Assembly (NCBI GenBank): GCA_020056865.1
Contig: JAGVGX010000053.1
Span: 1 to 5,905, forward strand
Length of the DNA stretch: 5,905 nt
DNA from: Desulfobacterales bacterium
Lineage (GTDB): Bacteria; Desulfobacterota; Desulfobacteria; Desulfobacterales; BuS5
Direction: 5' to 3'
The position numbers and the translations under genes were made by a program. The notes under the pieces were generated by a model. The model did not search any database and was not told where the DNA came from. It worked only from the letters and a program-made list of their open reading frames with translations. Of the stretch, positions 1 through 5,903 are shown in pieces (position 1 is the stretch's first letter; every line of letters starts with the position of its first letter).

Positions 1-63
1 AAGCCCGGCAAGCAGGCTGTCCAGCCCTCCTGAACACAGACCTAAGGCCTTAACTTTTCCCAT
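1..63 (-). CDS. PP-loop ATPase (tRNA thiolation-like), N-terminal fragment
   Basis: Only the first 21 codons lie in the window; the gene continues past the left edge. The translated start reads MGKVKALGLCSGGLDSLLAG, a short beta strand followed by SGGLDS at residues 11-16. That is the PP-loop signature that binds the ATP pyrophosphate in adenylating enzymes such as tRNA thiouridylases (MnmA/ThiI types), QueC and LarE. The Cys just before the motif and the KALGLCSGGLDS style recall thiouridylase-like proteins of Desulfobacterota, but 21 residues cannot fix the substrate. The start is forced: a TAG codon sits directly upstream in frame and no other start codon follows in the visible part. No clear Shine-Dalgarno sequence precedes it. 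It follows yibQ by 37 nt on the same strand, so it may be the last or an internal gene of the same transcript. Confidence 0.72.
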   Translation of the reverse strand, partial: MGKVKALGLCSGGLDSLLAGL

Positions 64-72
64 CTAACAAAC

Positions 73-102
73 CATATGTTTTATTTTTTGAATCATATGT
101 TT
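73..102. repeat. Short direct repeat CATATGTTT, two copies
   Basis: CATATGTTT occurs at 73-81 and again at 94-102, 21 bp apart (about two helical turns), in the AT-rich gap between the yibQ stop codon and the PP-loop gene. The second copy overlaps the yibQ stop codon. CATATG is itself palindromic, so both copies could present a symmetrical site to a protein. This may equally be chance in AT-rich DNA. No promoter boxes can be assigned with confidence. Confidence 0.3.
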
Positions 103-1075
103 AACCGATGGTGTTTACAATTTCTGAAGCAGGTACAAGAAAAATCTTTTTTTTAAGCTCAGGAATAGCATTTCTTAGGGCTTCCAGCGTTTCAGGATGT
201 GGATGGCAAATCCCCACGGCCTCACCATTTTGTTTGGCAATGCGAACAAGCTCTTTGAGTTGATTGCGTATAAATTCAGGGTCCTGAATATGATCGATAA
301 ATACATCCCTTTTAGAAAAAGGAACTTGAAACAAACGGGCGGATGATTCACATAACGTATGTTGTGAGGTGCGGCTGTCAATAAAAAAGAGACCTCTTTT
401 TTTCAAAACAGAAAAAACCTGATTCATTTGTTCGGAATTGGTCGTCATTTTTGAACCCATATGGTTGTTCACCCCTTTTATATAGGAAACGTCATCAAGC
501 GCTTTATTGAGCTGATCAATAAGCTTGTTTGGTGACATGGACGTAAGAAGACCACCGGGACCAAGCGCTATTTTTGGGTATTCATTGGGTTCCATGGGAA
601 TATGCAGCATGGTTTCAATCCCCTTGCGATGAGCCGTTTCAACAATCTTTCGTTGAAACGGACTAAAAGGAAGCATTGAAAAGGTAACAACAACATCCAG
701 GTCAAGAAATTTTTCAGCCATAATCTGGTCATACCCGATATCATCAACAATGATCGCTACCCTGGGCAGATTCGACACCGTCACAGATTTGGGTTTGGAT
801 ATGTGCTTGGTTACGATTTTATACACAGGTTTTGTGTCTTGTTTTGTATCTTCTGGATAAATTTCGTACACTGGGTTCTGATAAACGTTTTGTTCCGGAA
901 TCAGTGCTGCCGGCAGGTTTCCGGGAAGCAGATGATGGATAATGAAACCTGCCAAAGCAATCATCAGTACTAAAAAACCCAAGCCGGAAACCATTTTAAT
1001 GAATTCTTTTTTCTGGCTGCGCTTTGCTTTGGGCTTGCCTTTTTTCTTTATTATTTTCTTTTTATGTGTTGTCAT
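101..1075 (-). CDS. yibQ: YibQ-family divergent polysaccharide deacetylase, membrane anchored
   Basis: A 324-residue protein of the YibQ/DUF610 family, which has a NodB-like (polysaccharide deacetylase) fold; its substrate is not firmly established. Residues 1-28 are extremely basic (runs of Lys), then a single hydrophobic segment at about 29-48 acts as signal anchor, placing the rest in the periplasm. A low-complexity linker (about 50-100) leads to the conserved domain from about 104 to 320. Family landmarks visible are VAIIVDDIGYD (Asp111-Asp112), TFSMLPFSPF at 131, LHIPMEP at 157, NNHMGSKMT at 203-211, FIDSRTS at 231 and ICHPHPETL at 289, so the paired Asp and His positions expected of a metal site are kept. 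It follows ctpA by 18 nt without a good ribosome-binding site: the nearest purine run, AAGGGAA, is 22 nt upstream. Met28 is an alternative start but would lose the basic N-terminus. Its neighbours suggest a role in peptidoglycan or envelope remodelling; that part is inference. Confidence 0.93.
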   Translation of the reverse strand: MTTHKKKIIKKKGKPKAKRSQKKEFIKMVSGLGFLVLMIALAGFIIHHLLPGNLPAALIPEQNVYQNPVYEIYPEDTKQDTKPVYKIVTKHISKPKSVTVSNLPRVAIIVDDIGYDQIMAEKFLDLDVVVTFSMLPFSPFQRKIVETAHRKGIETMLHIPMEPNEYPKIALGPGGLLTSMSPNKLIDQLNKALDDVSYIKGVNNHMGSKMTTNSEQMNQVFSVLKKRGLFFIDSRTSQHTLCESSARLFQVPFSKRDVFIDHIQDPEFIRNQLKELVRIAKQNGEAVGICHPHPETLEALRNAIPELKKKIFLVPASEIVNTIG

Positions 1076-1093
1076 AGATAAGTTGAAATATAT

Positions 1094-2488
1094 TCAGTTC
1101 CCTTTTAAAATTCCGTATCCAATAAGTATATCCAGCGCATACATCACCTGGTTATCCTTTTTCAAAGCCTCTTCATTTAAGATGCCATGCTTGTATCCGG
1201 GTTGATCAATCTGGTCTTTCTGCTCTGGCTGTTCCTGCTGTTCCTGCATGTTCTCGGAATCATCTTTTGACTCCGAATCCCCTTCTTCTATATCATCCGA
1301 TGGAATTTCAAGATGATTTTTAAGGTCTTTTTCTTTTAAAAAACGGGCATCATGCGTGGCATTATCATCGGGTTCATCAGCAATTTTATATTCTATAACA
1401 ATATCCGGCTCAATCCCTTTTGCCTGGATAGATCTGCCGCTTGGTGTGTAATATCTGGCAATGGTGTATTTAAGACCATACCCGTCACGAAGGGTTTCAA
1501 CAGACTGCACTGAGCCTTTCCCAAAAGAGGACGTCCCTATAACCACGCCGCGTTTATGATCCTGTAATGCACCGGCCACTATTTCAGAAGCACTGGCGCT
1601 GCCGCCGCTTATAAGTACGGCTATCGGGTAATTTTGCGGCGTATCACCAGCCCTGGCGCTGTAAACTTTGCTATGTTTATTGTGTCTCCCTTTGATAGAC
1701 ACAATAATCCCTTCATCTAAAAACAGATCTGAAACATCTACCGCCTGATCAAGAAGCCCGCCTGGATTATCACGCAGATCAAGTATTAACCCCTTTAAGC
1801 TGTGCTCTGAAGCTTTTATTTCTTTTAAGACTTTTTTTAAATCAGATGTCGTATTATTCTGGAAATTGGTGATTCGTATGTACCCGTAGCCTGGTTTCAA
1901 TTCCATATACTTGACACTTTCTATGGGTATAATGTCACGAATAATTTTGAAATCAATGGGTTCTGGCGCACCTTTACGGACAATGGTAATCATGACTTCC
2001 GTCCCCTTGGGTCCCCTCATTTTCTTTACGGCTTCCCAGATCATCATATCTTTGGTGGATACACCGTCAACTTTAATAATAATATCTCCTGCTTTTACGC
2101 CCGCTTTATGCGCAGGGGTATTTTCTATGGGAGAAATAACCGTGAGAAGACCATTGGTCATACTTATGACAATACCCACACCACCAAAATTCCCCTTTGT
2201 ATCTACCTTCAAATCCTCAAAGGCTTCCGGAGGAAGCAGGGCTGAATGGGGGTCAAGGCTGTTAACCATCCCCTCAATAGCTTTTTCAATCAATTTTTTT
2301 GTATCAACCTCATCAACATAGTTTTCTTCTAAAATTTCAAGTACATCAGAAAACGTTTTAAGGCTCTTGTAGGTTTCTTCACTGCTCGCTGACAAATCGC
2401 GATGAAACCCTGCGCCTATTGTCCAGAATAATACCGCAACAAACAGTACCAGCCCAATCCTCACATAACGGTATTTCTTTTTGCTCAT
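1094..2488 (-). CDS. ctpA: S41-family C-terminal processing protease (CtpA), PDZ domain
   Basis: A 464-residue periplasmic serine protease of the CtpA/Prc family, which cuts proteins near their C-termini. An N-terminal basic stretch and hydrophobic segment (about 10-28) export or anchor it. A helical S41 N-terminal region (about 38-95) is followed by a PDZ domain (about 97-173: GNFGGVGIVI, then AHKAGVKAGDIIIKVDG) and the protease core (about 185-370). The Ser-Lys-Gln site is intact: Ser299 in GGSASASEIVAGALQDH, Lys324 in SSFGKG and Gln328 in SVQ. The spacing of 25 and 4 residues matches the family. LDLRDNPGGLL at 236 is also typical. An acidic, Gln-rich low-complexity stretch (about 396-430) separates the core from a short C-terminal tail. 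A good GAGAGGT ribosome-binding site supports the start. In Pseudomonas and E. coli, relatives destroy peptidoglycan hydrolases; a matching job here is inferred from the envC and yibQ neighbours. Confidence 0.96.
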   Translation of the reverse strand: MSKKKYRYVRIGLVLFVAVLFWTIGAGFHRDLSASSEETYKSLKTFSDVLEILEENYVDEVDTKKLIEKAIEGMVNSLDPHSALLPPEAFEDLKVDTKGNFGGVGIVISMTNGLLTVISPIENTPAHKAGVKAGDIIIKVDGVSTKDMMIWEAVKKMRGPKGTEVMITIVRKGAPEPIDFKIIRDIIPIESVKYMELKPGYGYIRITNFQNNTTSDLKKVLKEIKASEHSLKGLILDLRDNPGGLLDQAVDVSDLFLDEGIIVSIKGRHNKHSKVYSARAGDTPQNYPIAVLISGGSASASEIVAGALQDHKRGVVIGTSSFGKGSVQSVETLRDGYGLKYTIARYYTPSGRSIQAKGIEPDIVIEYKIADEPDDNATHDARFLKEKDLKNHLEIPSDDIEEGDSESKDDSENMQEQQEQPEQKDQIDQPGYKHGILNEEALKKDNQVMYALDILIGYGILKGN

Positions 2489-2496
2489 GTTATATT

Positions 2497-2503
2497 ACCT
2501 CTC
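2497..2503 (-). promoter_or_regulatory. Ribosome-binding site of ctpA
   Basis: Read on the minus strand, GAGAGGT lies 8 nt before the ctpA ATG and directly after the envC TAA. This makes it the clearest Shine-Dalgarno sequence in the block and fits translation coupled to envC termination. Confidence 0.8.
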
Positions 2504-3928
2504 TTAATTAAGTTTAACCCATTTAAGCGGATCAACAGATTTGCCATGATGGCGAACTTCAAAATGCAATAACGGGCCGCTTATGGAGCCTGTATCGCCA
2601 ACAGTAGCGACAACTTCACCCTTTTCAACCCTATTTCCTTTTGCCGTAAAAAGTTCATCGGCATGTGCGTAAAGGGTGTAGTAATTTTCTCCATGATCAA
2701 TAATAATCATATTGCCGTAGCCTTTAAACCAGTTGGCAAAAATAATCCGGCCACCATACACGGCACGAATAAGTTCGCCTCTTTTTGCTTGTATATCAAT
2801 CCCTTTTTGAAAATTCACAAAATTAAATTCCTTGTTCTTAAATGGTCCAAAAAAAGAAACGACTTTACCCGAAACCGGCATGCGAAGGTCACCTTTAAAA
2901 GATTCAAAAGAAGGCATTGTTACACCTTCTGTTGTCTTCTGTTCAAATGCCCCTTTTAAAGATTGGATTGTCAGGTCAAGCTCTTTAGCCGCAACTTTTA
3001 AAGATTGAATCGCTGCGAGCTGAAATGTTTTTTTCTTTTGTATGTCTGTTAGCAGCAAAGAACGTTTTGCTCTTTGTTCCGACATAATCTGAACCTGTTG
3101 TTCAAGTTCCTTTTCAGCAGACTGTTTTATCTTTTTTTGGTCACTAAGGCTTTTGTTTATTTGAATTAATCTGTTTTTTTTTTCGTTAAATTCCTGAAGT
3201 AGATTTTCATCATAAACAAGTATGCGCTCCAACGCTTTTTTCTTTTGAAACAATTCAAACATGGATTCAGAAGAAGCAAGCATCTGCATACTGCCAAGGC
3301 ATGCAAGTTTATAAAGCGCGGCAATACGTTTCATCGCGTAGTGTTCGCTGGTTTTTATCTCATTTGTCAGCTTGGCGGATGCCTGCGTATTCACATGTAT
3401 TTTGTCTTCAATACCCTTAACGTCCACCGTTAACGAGGTTATCTTTAGCCTTGCATCATTAAGCGCTTGATCAGCCCTGTTTAAGCTCTGGATGGCGTCT
3501 TTTTCCTTTTGGGCAAACCTGTCCACAAGAAGCGTTTCTTTTTTTATTTCAAGTCCGATACTTTCAGCTTCTTTTTTATACCTTTCAATTTGTTTCCCTA
3601 TATCCTGAGGATGCTCTTTCTTTTTCTCAAATGTCTCAACGGTAGCCAAGCGGATAAAGGACGGCTGGTTACTTATAAAACCTGTCTGTCCGTTGTGAGA
3701 CACCTTCAGCCATTTATCTTTGCGTTCAAGAATCTTAACCACCGTCCCACGACCAAGTTGTGCCAATATTCTGCTGTTTCTGTCGGGCATCGACCTGACA
3801 TTCAGGTTGTCCACAATAATTACACCGGTGTCATTTGAAGATAAAGCAAAAATCAGGCCGTTTTGCAAACCCAATGTCATAAAAATAACAAAAAAAATTA
3901 TTTTGAACACATAAAGTAACAAAAACAT
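2504..3928 (-). CDS. envC: EnvC-like murein hydrolase activator: SH3b, coiled coil, degenerate LytM
   Basis: A 474-residue secreted protein. Residues 1-29 form a very hydrophobic signal peptide. About 34-94 is a bacterial SH3 domain (LNVRSMPDRNSRILAQLGRG, then KWLKVSHNGQTGFI), a likely wall-binding module that E. coli EnvC lacks. About 100-335 is long, charged coiled coil, the part that contacts the FtsX extracytoplasmic loop in studied systems. About 345-474 is a LytM/M23 domain. Two zinc ligands are gone: the usual HxxxD is QKGID (Gln374, Asp378 kept), and the first His of the HxH motif is Leu453 in GPLLHFEV (His455 kept). His422 in LYAHADE remains. It should therefore activate amidases, as EnvC does in E. 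coli, and not cut peptidoglycan itself. It follows ftsX by 56 nt. An in-frame TGA three codons upstream makes this ATG the first possible start, though no Shine-Dalgarno sequence precedes it; Met17 is less likely because it cuts the signal peptide. Confidence 0.93.
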   Translation of the reverse strand: MFLLLYVFKIIFFVIFMTLGLQNGLIFALSSNDTGVIIVDNLNVRSMPDRNSRILAQLGRGTVVKILERKDKWLKVSHNGQTGFISNQPSFIRLATVETFEKKKEHPQDIGKQIERYKKEAESIGLEIKKETLLVDRFAQKEKDAIQSLNRADQALNDARLKITSLTVDVKGIEDKIHVNTQASAKLTNEIKTSEHYAMKRIAALYKLACLGSMQMLASSESMFELFQKKKALERILVYDENLLQEFNEKKNRLIQINKSLSDQKKIKQSAEKELEQQVQIMSEQRAKRSLLLTDIQKKKTFQLAAIQSLKVAAKELDLTIQSLKGAFEQKTTEGVTMPSFESFKGDLRMPVSGKVVSFFGPFKNKEFNFVNFQKGIDIQAKRGELIRAVYGGRIIFANWFKGYGNMIIIDHGENYYTLYAHADELFTAKGNRVEKGEVVATVGDTGSISGPLLHFEVRHHGKSVDPLKWVKLN

Positions 3929-3984
3929 AACAAATCAATACATCAGCAAGGTTTTAAACCCACAGACCTCTTAAAAAAAGCAAT

Positions 3985-4860
3985 TCATATCTTAAAAAAT
4001 TGCCTTAATGATAAAAAACTTCCCAGCCATCCAACAAACGTACTGCTTAGCACAATAAGAGCTATTAAATCAAAAGGCAAAAACTTTATGGAAAAATAAC
4101 TGGATGAAAATCCTGCATCGATATTTGAAGAAACAAAAACAAAAGCAATAAATAAAATAAAAAGACCGATTATACCACCAGCAGTTCCCTGGATCATCCC
4201 TTCGGCATAAAAGGGAATCTTAATAAAGTTGTCTTTTGCCCCCACAAGACGCATAATTTCAACTTCATCACGTCTTGAATATAACAAAAGCCGGATTGTA
4301 TTTGCGATAATAAATACGCCGGCTACAAAAAAAAGCCCACCAATGGCATAGCCGGCCAGTTTGAATAAGTTAAAGATATTATTAAAACGTCCGAACCACT
4401 GTCTGCCGTATTCTACCTCATCAACTGCGTCTATTCGCTGAATTTTTTCAGCAAGGGTTTCAATTGTTTCCCAGTTTGAAGATGATGGCAGCATAAAGAT
4501 TTCAAACGCATCAGGAAGAGGATTCTCTTTAAGCTCCTCAAGAATGGAAAGCTTTTTCGGCAAACTGTTTTTAAAAGATAAAAGGGCTTCTTCTTTAGGA
4601 ATAAATCTGACACTTTTTATGCCCTGAAATCCGACAAGTTGCCTTTTGATCTCAGGAAGTTTCACACTGGTCACATCATGTTTTAGATAGACCATTATTT
4701 TTAAACCTTTTTTCCATGAAAGCATCACATCGTTGATATTAACAAAGAAAAGAGCAAAAGCACTGATAATAAAAATAGACAAGGATATAGTGACAACCGT
4801 TATCATACTAAGAAATCTGTTCTTAAATATATCATGGAAAATCCTTTTCACCATAAACAT
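3985..4860 (-). CDS. ftsX: Cell division ABC-type membrane subunit FtsX
   Basis: A 291-residue integral membrane protein with the FtsX layout. A short cytoplasmic N-terminus (MFMVKRIFHDIFKNR) leads to TM1 (about 17-40), a large extracytoplasmic domain (about 41-165), TM2 (about 168-193), the conserved cytoplasmic loop YSRRDEVEIMRLVGA (194-208) that couples to the ATPase, TM3 (about 220-244) and TM4 (about 262-285). It lacks the long N-terminal extension of the 352-residue E. coli protein. FtsX carries no transport substrate that I know of. It relays ATP hydrolysis by FtsE across the membrane to a coiled-coil hydrolase or activator, here very probably the EnvC-like product of the next gene. 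The start at the first of two close ATG codons (residues 1 and 3) is supported by AAAGGAAG immediately upstream. ftsE ends 17 nt before it, consistent with coupled production of the two subunits. Confidence 0.95.
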   Translation of the reverse strand: MFMVKRIFHDIFKNRFLSMITVVTISLSIFIISAFALFFVNINDVMLSWKKGLKIMVYLKHDVTSVKLPEIKRQLVGFQGIKSVRFIPKEEALLSFKNSLPKKLSILEELKENPLPDAFEIFMLPSSSNWETIETLAEKIQRIDAVDEVEYGRQWFGRFNNIFNLFKLAGYAIGGLFFVAGVFIIANTIRLLLYSRRDEVEIMRLVGAKDNFIKIPFYAEGMIQGTAGGIIGLFILFIAFVFVSSNIDAGFSSSYFSIKFLPFDLIALIVLSSTFVGWLGSFLSLRQFFKI

Positions 4861-4865
4861 AACAA

Positions 4866-4873
4866 CTTCCTTT
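4866..4873 (-). promoter_or_regulatory. Ribosome-binding site of ftsX
   Basis: On the minus strand AAAGGAAG sits 5 nt before the first ftsX ATG, in the 17-nt gap after the ftsE stop codon. Its spacing fits the first ATG and the ATG two codons later about equally; the first is chosen here. Confidence 0.7.
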
Positions 4874-4877
4874 GATC

Positions 4878-5561
4878 TTATACGGGCGACACCAGTCGAC
4901 CCTGATCAAGATGAACAATCCTGCCACCGGTTTGATATATGAGTTTTCTGTCATGCGTCGCGACAATAACCGTTGCACCGCTCCTGTGAAACCGCTGCAA
5001 AAGATCCATGATAATGCCTGCAGATTCTGGATCCAGGCTGCCTGTTGGCTCATCAGCAAGAATAATCCTCGGTTCTCCTGCAATAGCTCTGGCAACAGCG
5101 ACCCGCTGCTGTTCTCCTCCTGACAGGCTGGGAGGAAAAGCATGGTGTTTGTTTTCCATTCTGACAATTTTCAGTACACTTGCAACCTTTTTTTCAATAA
5201 TTTTACGATGTTTACCTGCGGCTTCAAGCACAAGTGAAACATTATCAAAAACGGTTCGATTCGGGATAAGTTTATAATCCTGGAATATAATGCCGAACTT
5301 TCGTCTGAGATAGGGTATTGTGCTGCGATTAATTCGCGACAGGTTCATTCCGTCTACCAGAATTTCTCCTGCTGAAACACGTTCACCAAGATAAAGAAGC
5401 TTTAAAAGCGTTGACTTGCCTGCACCGCTTGAACCTGTAACAAACATGAAATCATTTTTAAAAATATCAAGTGTAATGTCAATCAACGCATGGTATGACC
5501 CAAAAGACTTGTTCACATGAAATATTCGAATCATTGAAGGATTTTTTTTCTGCTCAATCAT
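4878..5561 (-). CDS. ftsE: Cell division ATP-binding protein FtsE
   Basis: A 227-residue cytoplasmic ABC ATPase that pairs with FtsX at the division site and powers control of peptidoglycan hydrolysis. All ABC motifs are intact: Walker [10 protein letters not shown] (43-51), Q-loop FQDYKL (Gln94), signature [14 protein letters not shown] (from 146), Walker B IILADEP (166-172) followed by TGSLD, and the H-loop VATHD (His203). [29 protein letters not shown] sequence around the Q-loop is characteristic of FtsE and separates it from LolD/MacB-type ATPases, as does the ftsX partner gene. The frame is open up to a TTG at 5585, but the ATG at 5561 is chosen because AGGAA lies 8 nt upstream. A second ATG at 5534 ([12 protein letters not shown]) matches the usual family N-terminus better but has no Shine-Dalgarno sequence, so the protein probably carries nine extra residues. 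It is the first gene of the block. Confidence 0.95.
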   Translation of the reverse strand: MIEQKKNPSMIRIFHVNKSFGSYHALIDITLDIFKNDFMFVTGSSGAGKSTLLKLLYLGERVSAGEILVDGMNLSRINRSTIPYLRRKFGIIFQDYKLIPNRTVFDNVSLVLEAAGKHRKIIEKKVASVLKIVRMENKHHAFPPSLSGGEQQRVAVARAIAGEPRIILADEPTGSLDPESAGIIMDLLQRFHRSGATVIVATHDRKLIYQTGGRIVHLDQGRLVSPV

Positions 5562-5569
5562 TTCGCAGG

Positions 5570-5574
5570 TTCCT
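5570..5574 (-). promoter_or_regulatory. Ribosome-binding site deciding the ftsE start
   Basis: AGGAA on the minus strand ends 8 nt before the ATG at 5561. The competing ATG at 5534 is preceded by an A-rich stretch and CCTTCA with no purine-rich match, so this site favours the longer ftsE product. Confidence 0.6.
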
Positions 5575-5664
5575 GAAAAATTCAATATGCCTTATATATC
5601 CGTTTTCTATAAGGTGTTTTACATTGACCTGACGGGTTTTCACGTGATATGTTTTTCATCGCTT

Positions 5665-5690
5665 AAGGAGTGCTGTTTCCAGTTTTCCTT
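5665..5690 (+). other. Small RNA hairpin, plus-strand sense
   Basis: AAGGA at 5665-5669 pairs with TCCTT at 5686-5690, and CTG at 5673-5675 with CAG at 5680-5682 around a TTTC loop. Between the two helices, G5670 and G5672 face T5685 and T5683 as G.U pairs, with one U-U mismatch. On the minus strand these positions would be C-A mismatches, so the helix is more stable as plus-strand RNA. It is separated from the larger hairpin by three bases. Confidence 0.45.
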
Positions 5691-5693
5691 GCT

Positions 5694-5748
5694 AAAAGCC
5701 TCCACTGGACTCCCATTTAAGCTTCTTCCGTTTCAGTGGGGGTTTTTT
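5694..5748 (+). terminator. Long hairpin followed by T6, rho-independent terminator-like, plus strand
   Basis: AAAAGCCTCCACTG (5694-5707) pairs with CAGTGGGGGTTTTT (5734-5747) over 14 positions including two G.U pairs, and the run of six T follows the GC-rich part on the plus strand. The loop of 26 nt is long for a simple terminator and contains the palindrome AAGCTT. Read on the minus strand, both wobble positions become A-C mismatches and the downstream tract is only CTTTTA, so the plus strand is the better functional direction. No plus-strand gene lies to its left in this window, so what it would terminate is unclear; it may be the end of a small RNA or part of a repeated element. Confidence 0.5.
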
Positions 5749-5903
5749 ATATTATTATCCGTCCAAAAGCAACCCTTTCTTGACAGAAAAGCTGTGACTT
5801 CCAAACCATTTGCTTGCATTGCCAAACAATTATCGTATCTGTTCACGGCTTGAAACTTGGAATGGGAAAGTAAAAAATTGGGGAAAGATGAAACGAGTTT
5901 GAA
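5733..5903 (-). other. Open frame entering from the right edge, coding status unknown
   Basis: A minus-strand frame is open from the window edge for 56 codons and ends at the TGA at 5733-5735, inside the 3' arm of the large hairpin. The final residues read GCFWTDNNIKNPH. If it starts within the window, the only plausible start is the GTG at 5848-5846 (VNRYDNCLAMQ onward), and no Shine-Dalgarno sequence is evident there. I recognise no domain. An overlapping plus-strand frame is equally open, so openness alone is weak evidence in this AT-rich stretch. It could be the tail of an upstream gene, a decayed gene, or noise. Confidence 0.2.

Noticed and set aside
1911..2321. Plus-strand open frame of 136 codons inside ctpA
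   Set aside because: It lies antisense to the PDZ and N-terminal coding region of ctpA, whose motifs are unmistakable; it is a shadow of that gene.
2504..2900. Active M23 endopeptidase
   Set aside because: The first His of HxxxD and the first His of HxH are replaced by Gln and Leu, so catalysis is not expected.
4832..5167. Second minus-strand frame of 111 codons overlapping ftsE and ftsX
   Set aside because: It runs through the ftsE signature and Walker B region in another frame and has no domain; the FtsE frame has every ABC motif.
4878..5561. LolD or MacB-type export ATPase instead of FtsE
   Set aside because: The Q-loop context FQDYKL, the overall length and the adjoining ftsX-type gene with its single large extracytoplasmic domain fit FtsE.
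5780..5808. Perfect TTGACA on the plus strand as a promoter -35 box
   Set aside because: At spacings of 16-19 the following hexamers (around AAACCA) do not resemble a -10 box.
5587..5853. Plus-strand open frame of 88 codons upstream of ftsE
   Set aside because: It starts without a ribosome-binding site, spans both hairpins and the T6 run, is rich in Phe, Leu and Ser as expected of AT-rich noise, and shows no recognisable domain.
5888..5902. GGGGAAAG followed by ATG on the plus strand near the right edge
   Set aside because: The frame reads only four codons (MKRV) before TGA, so it is not the start of a gene leaving the window.
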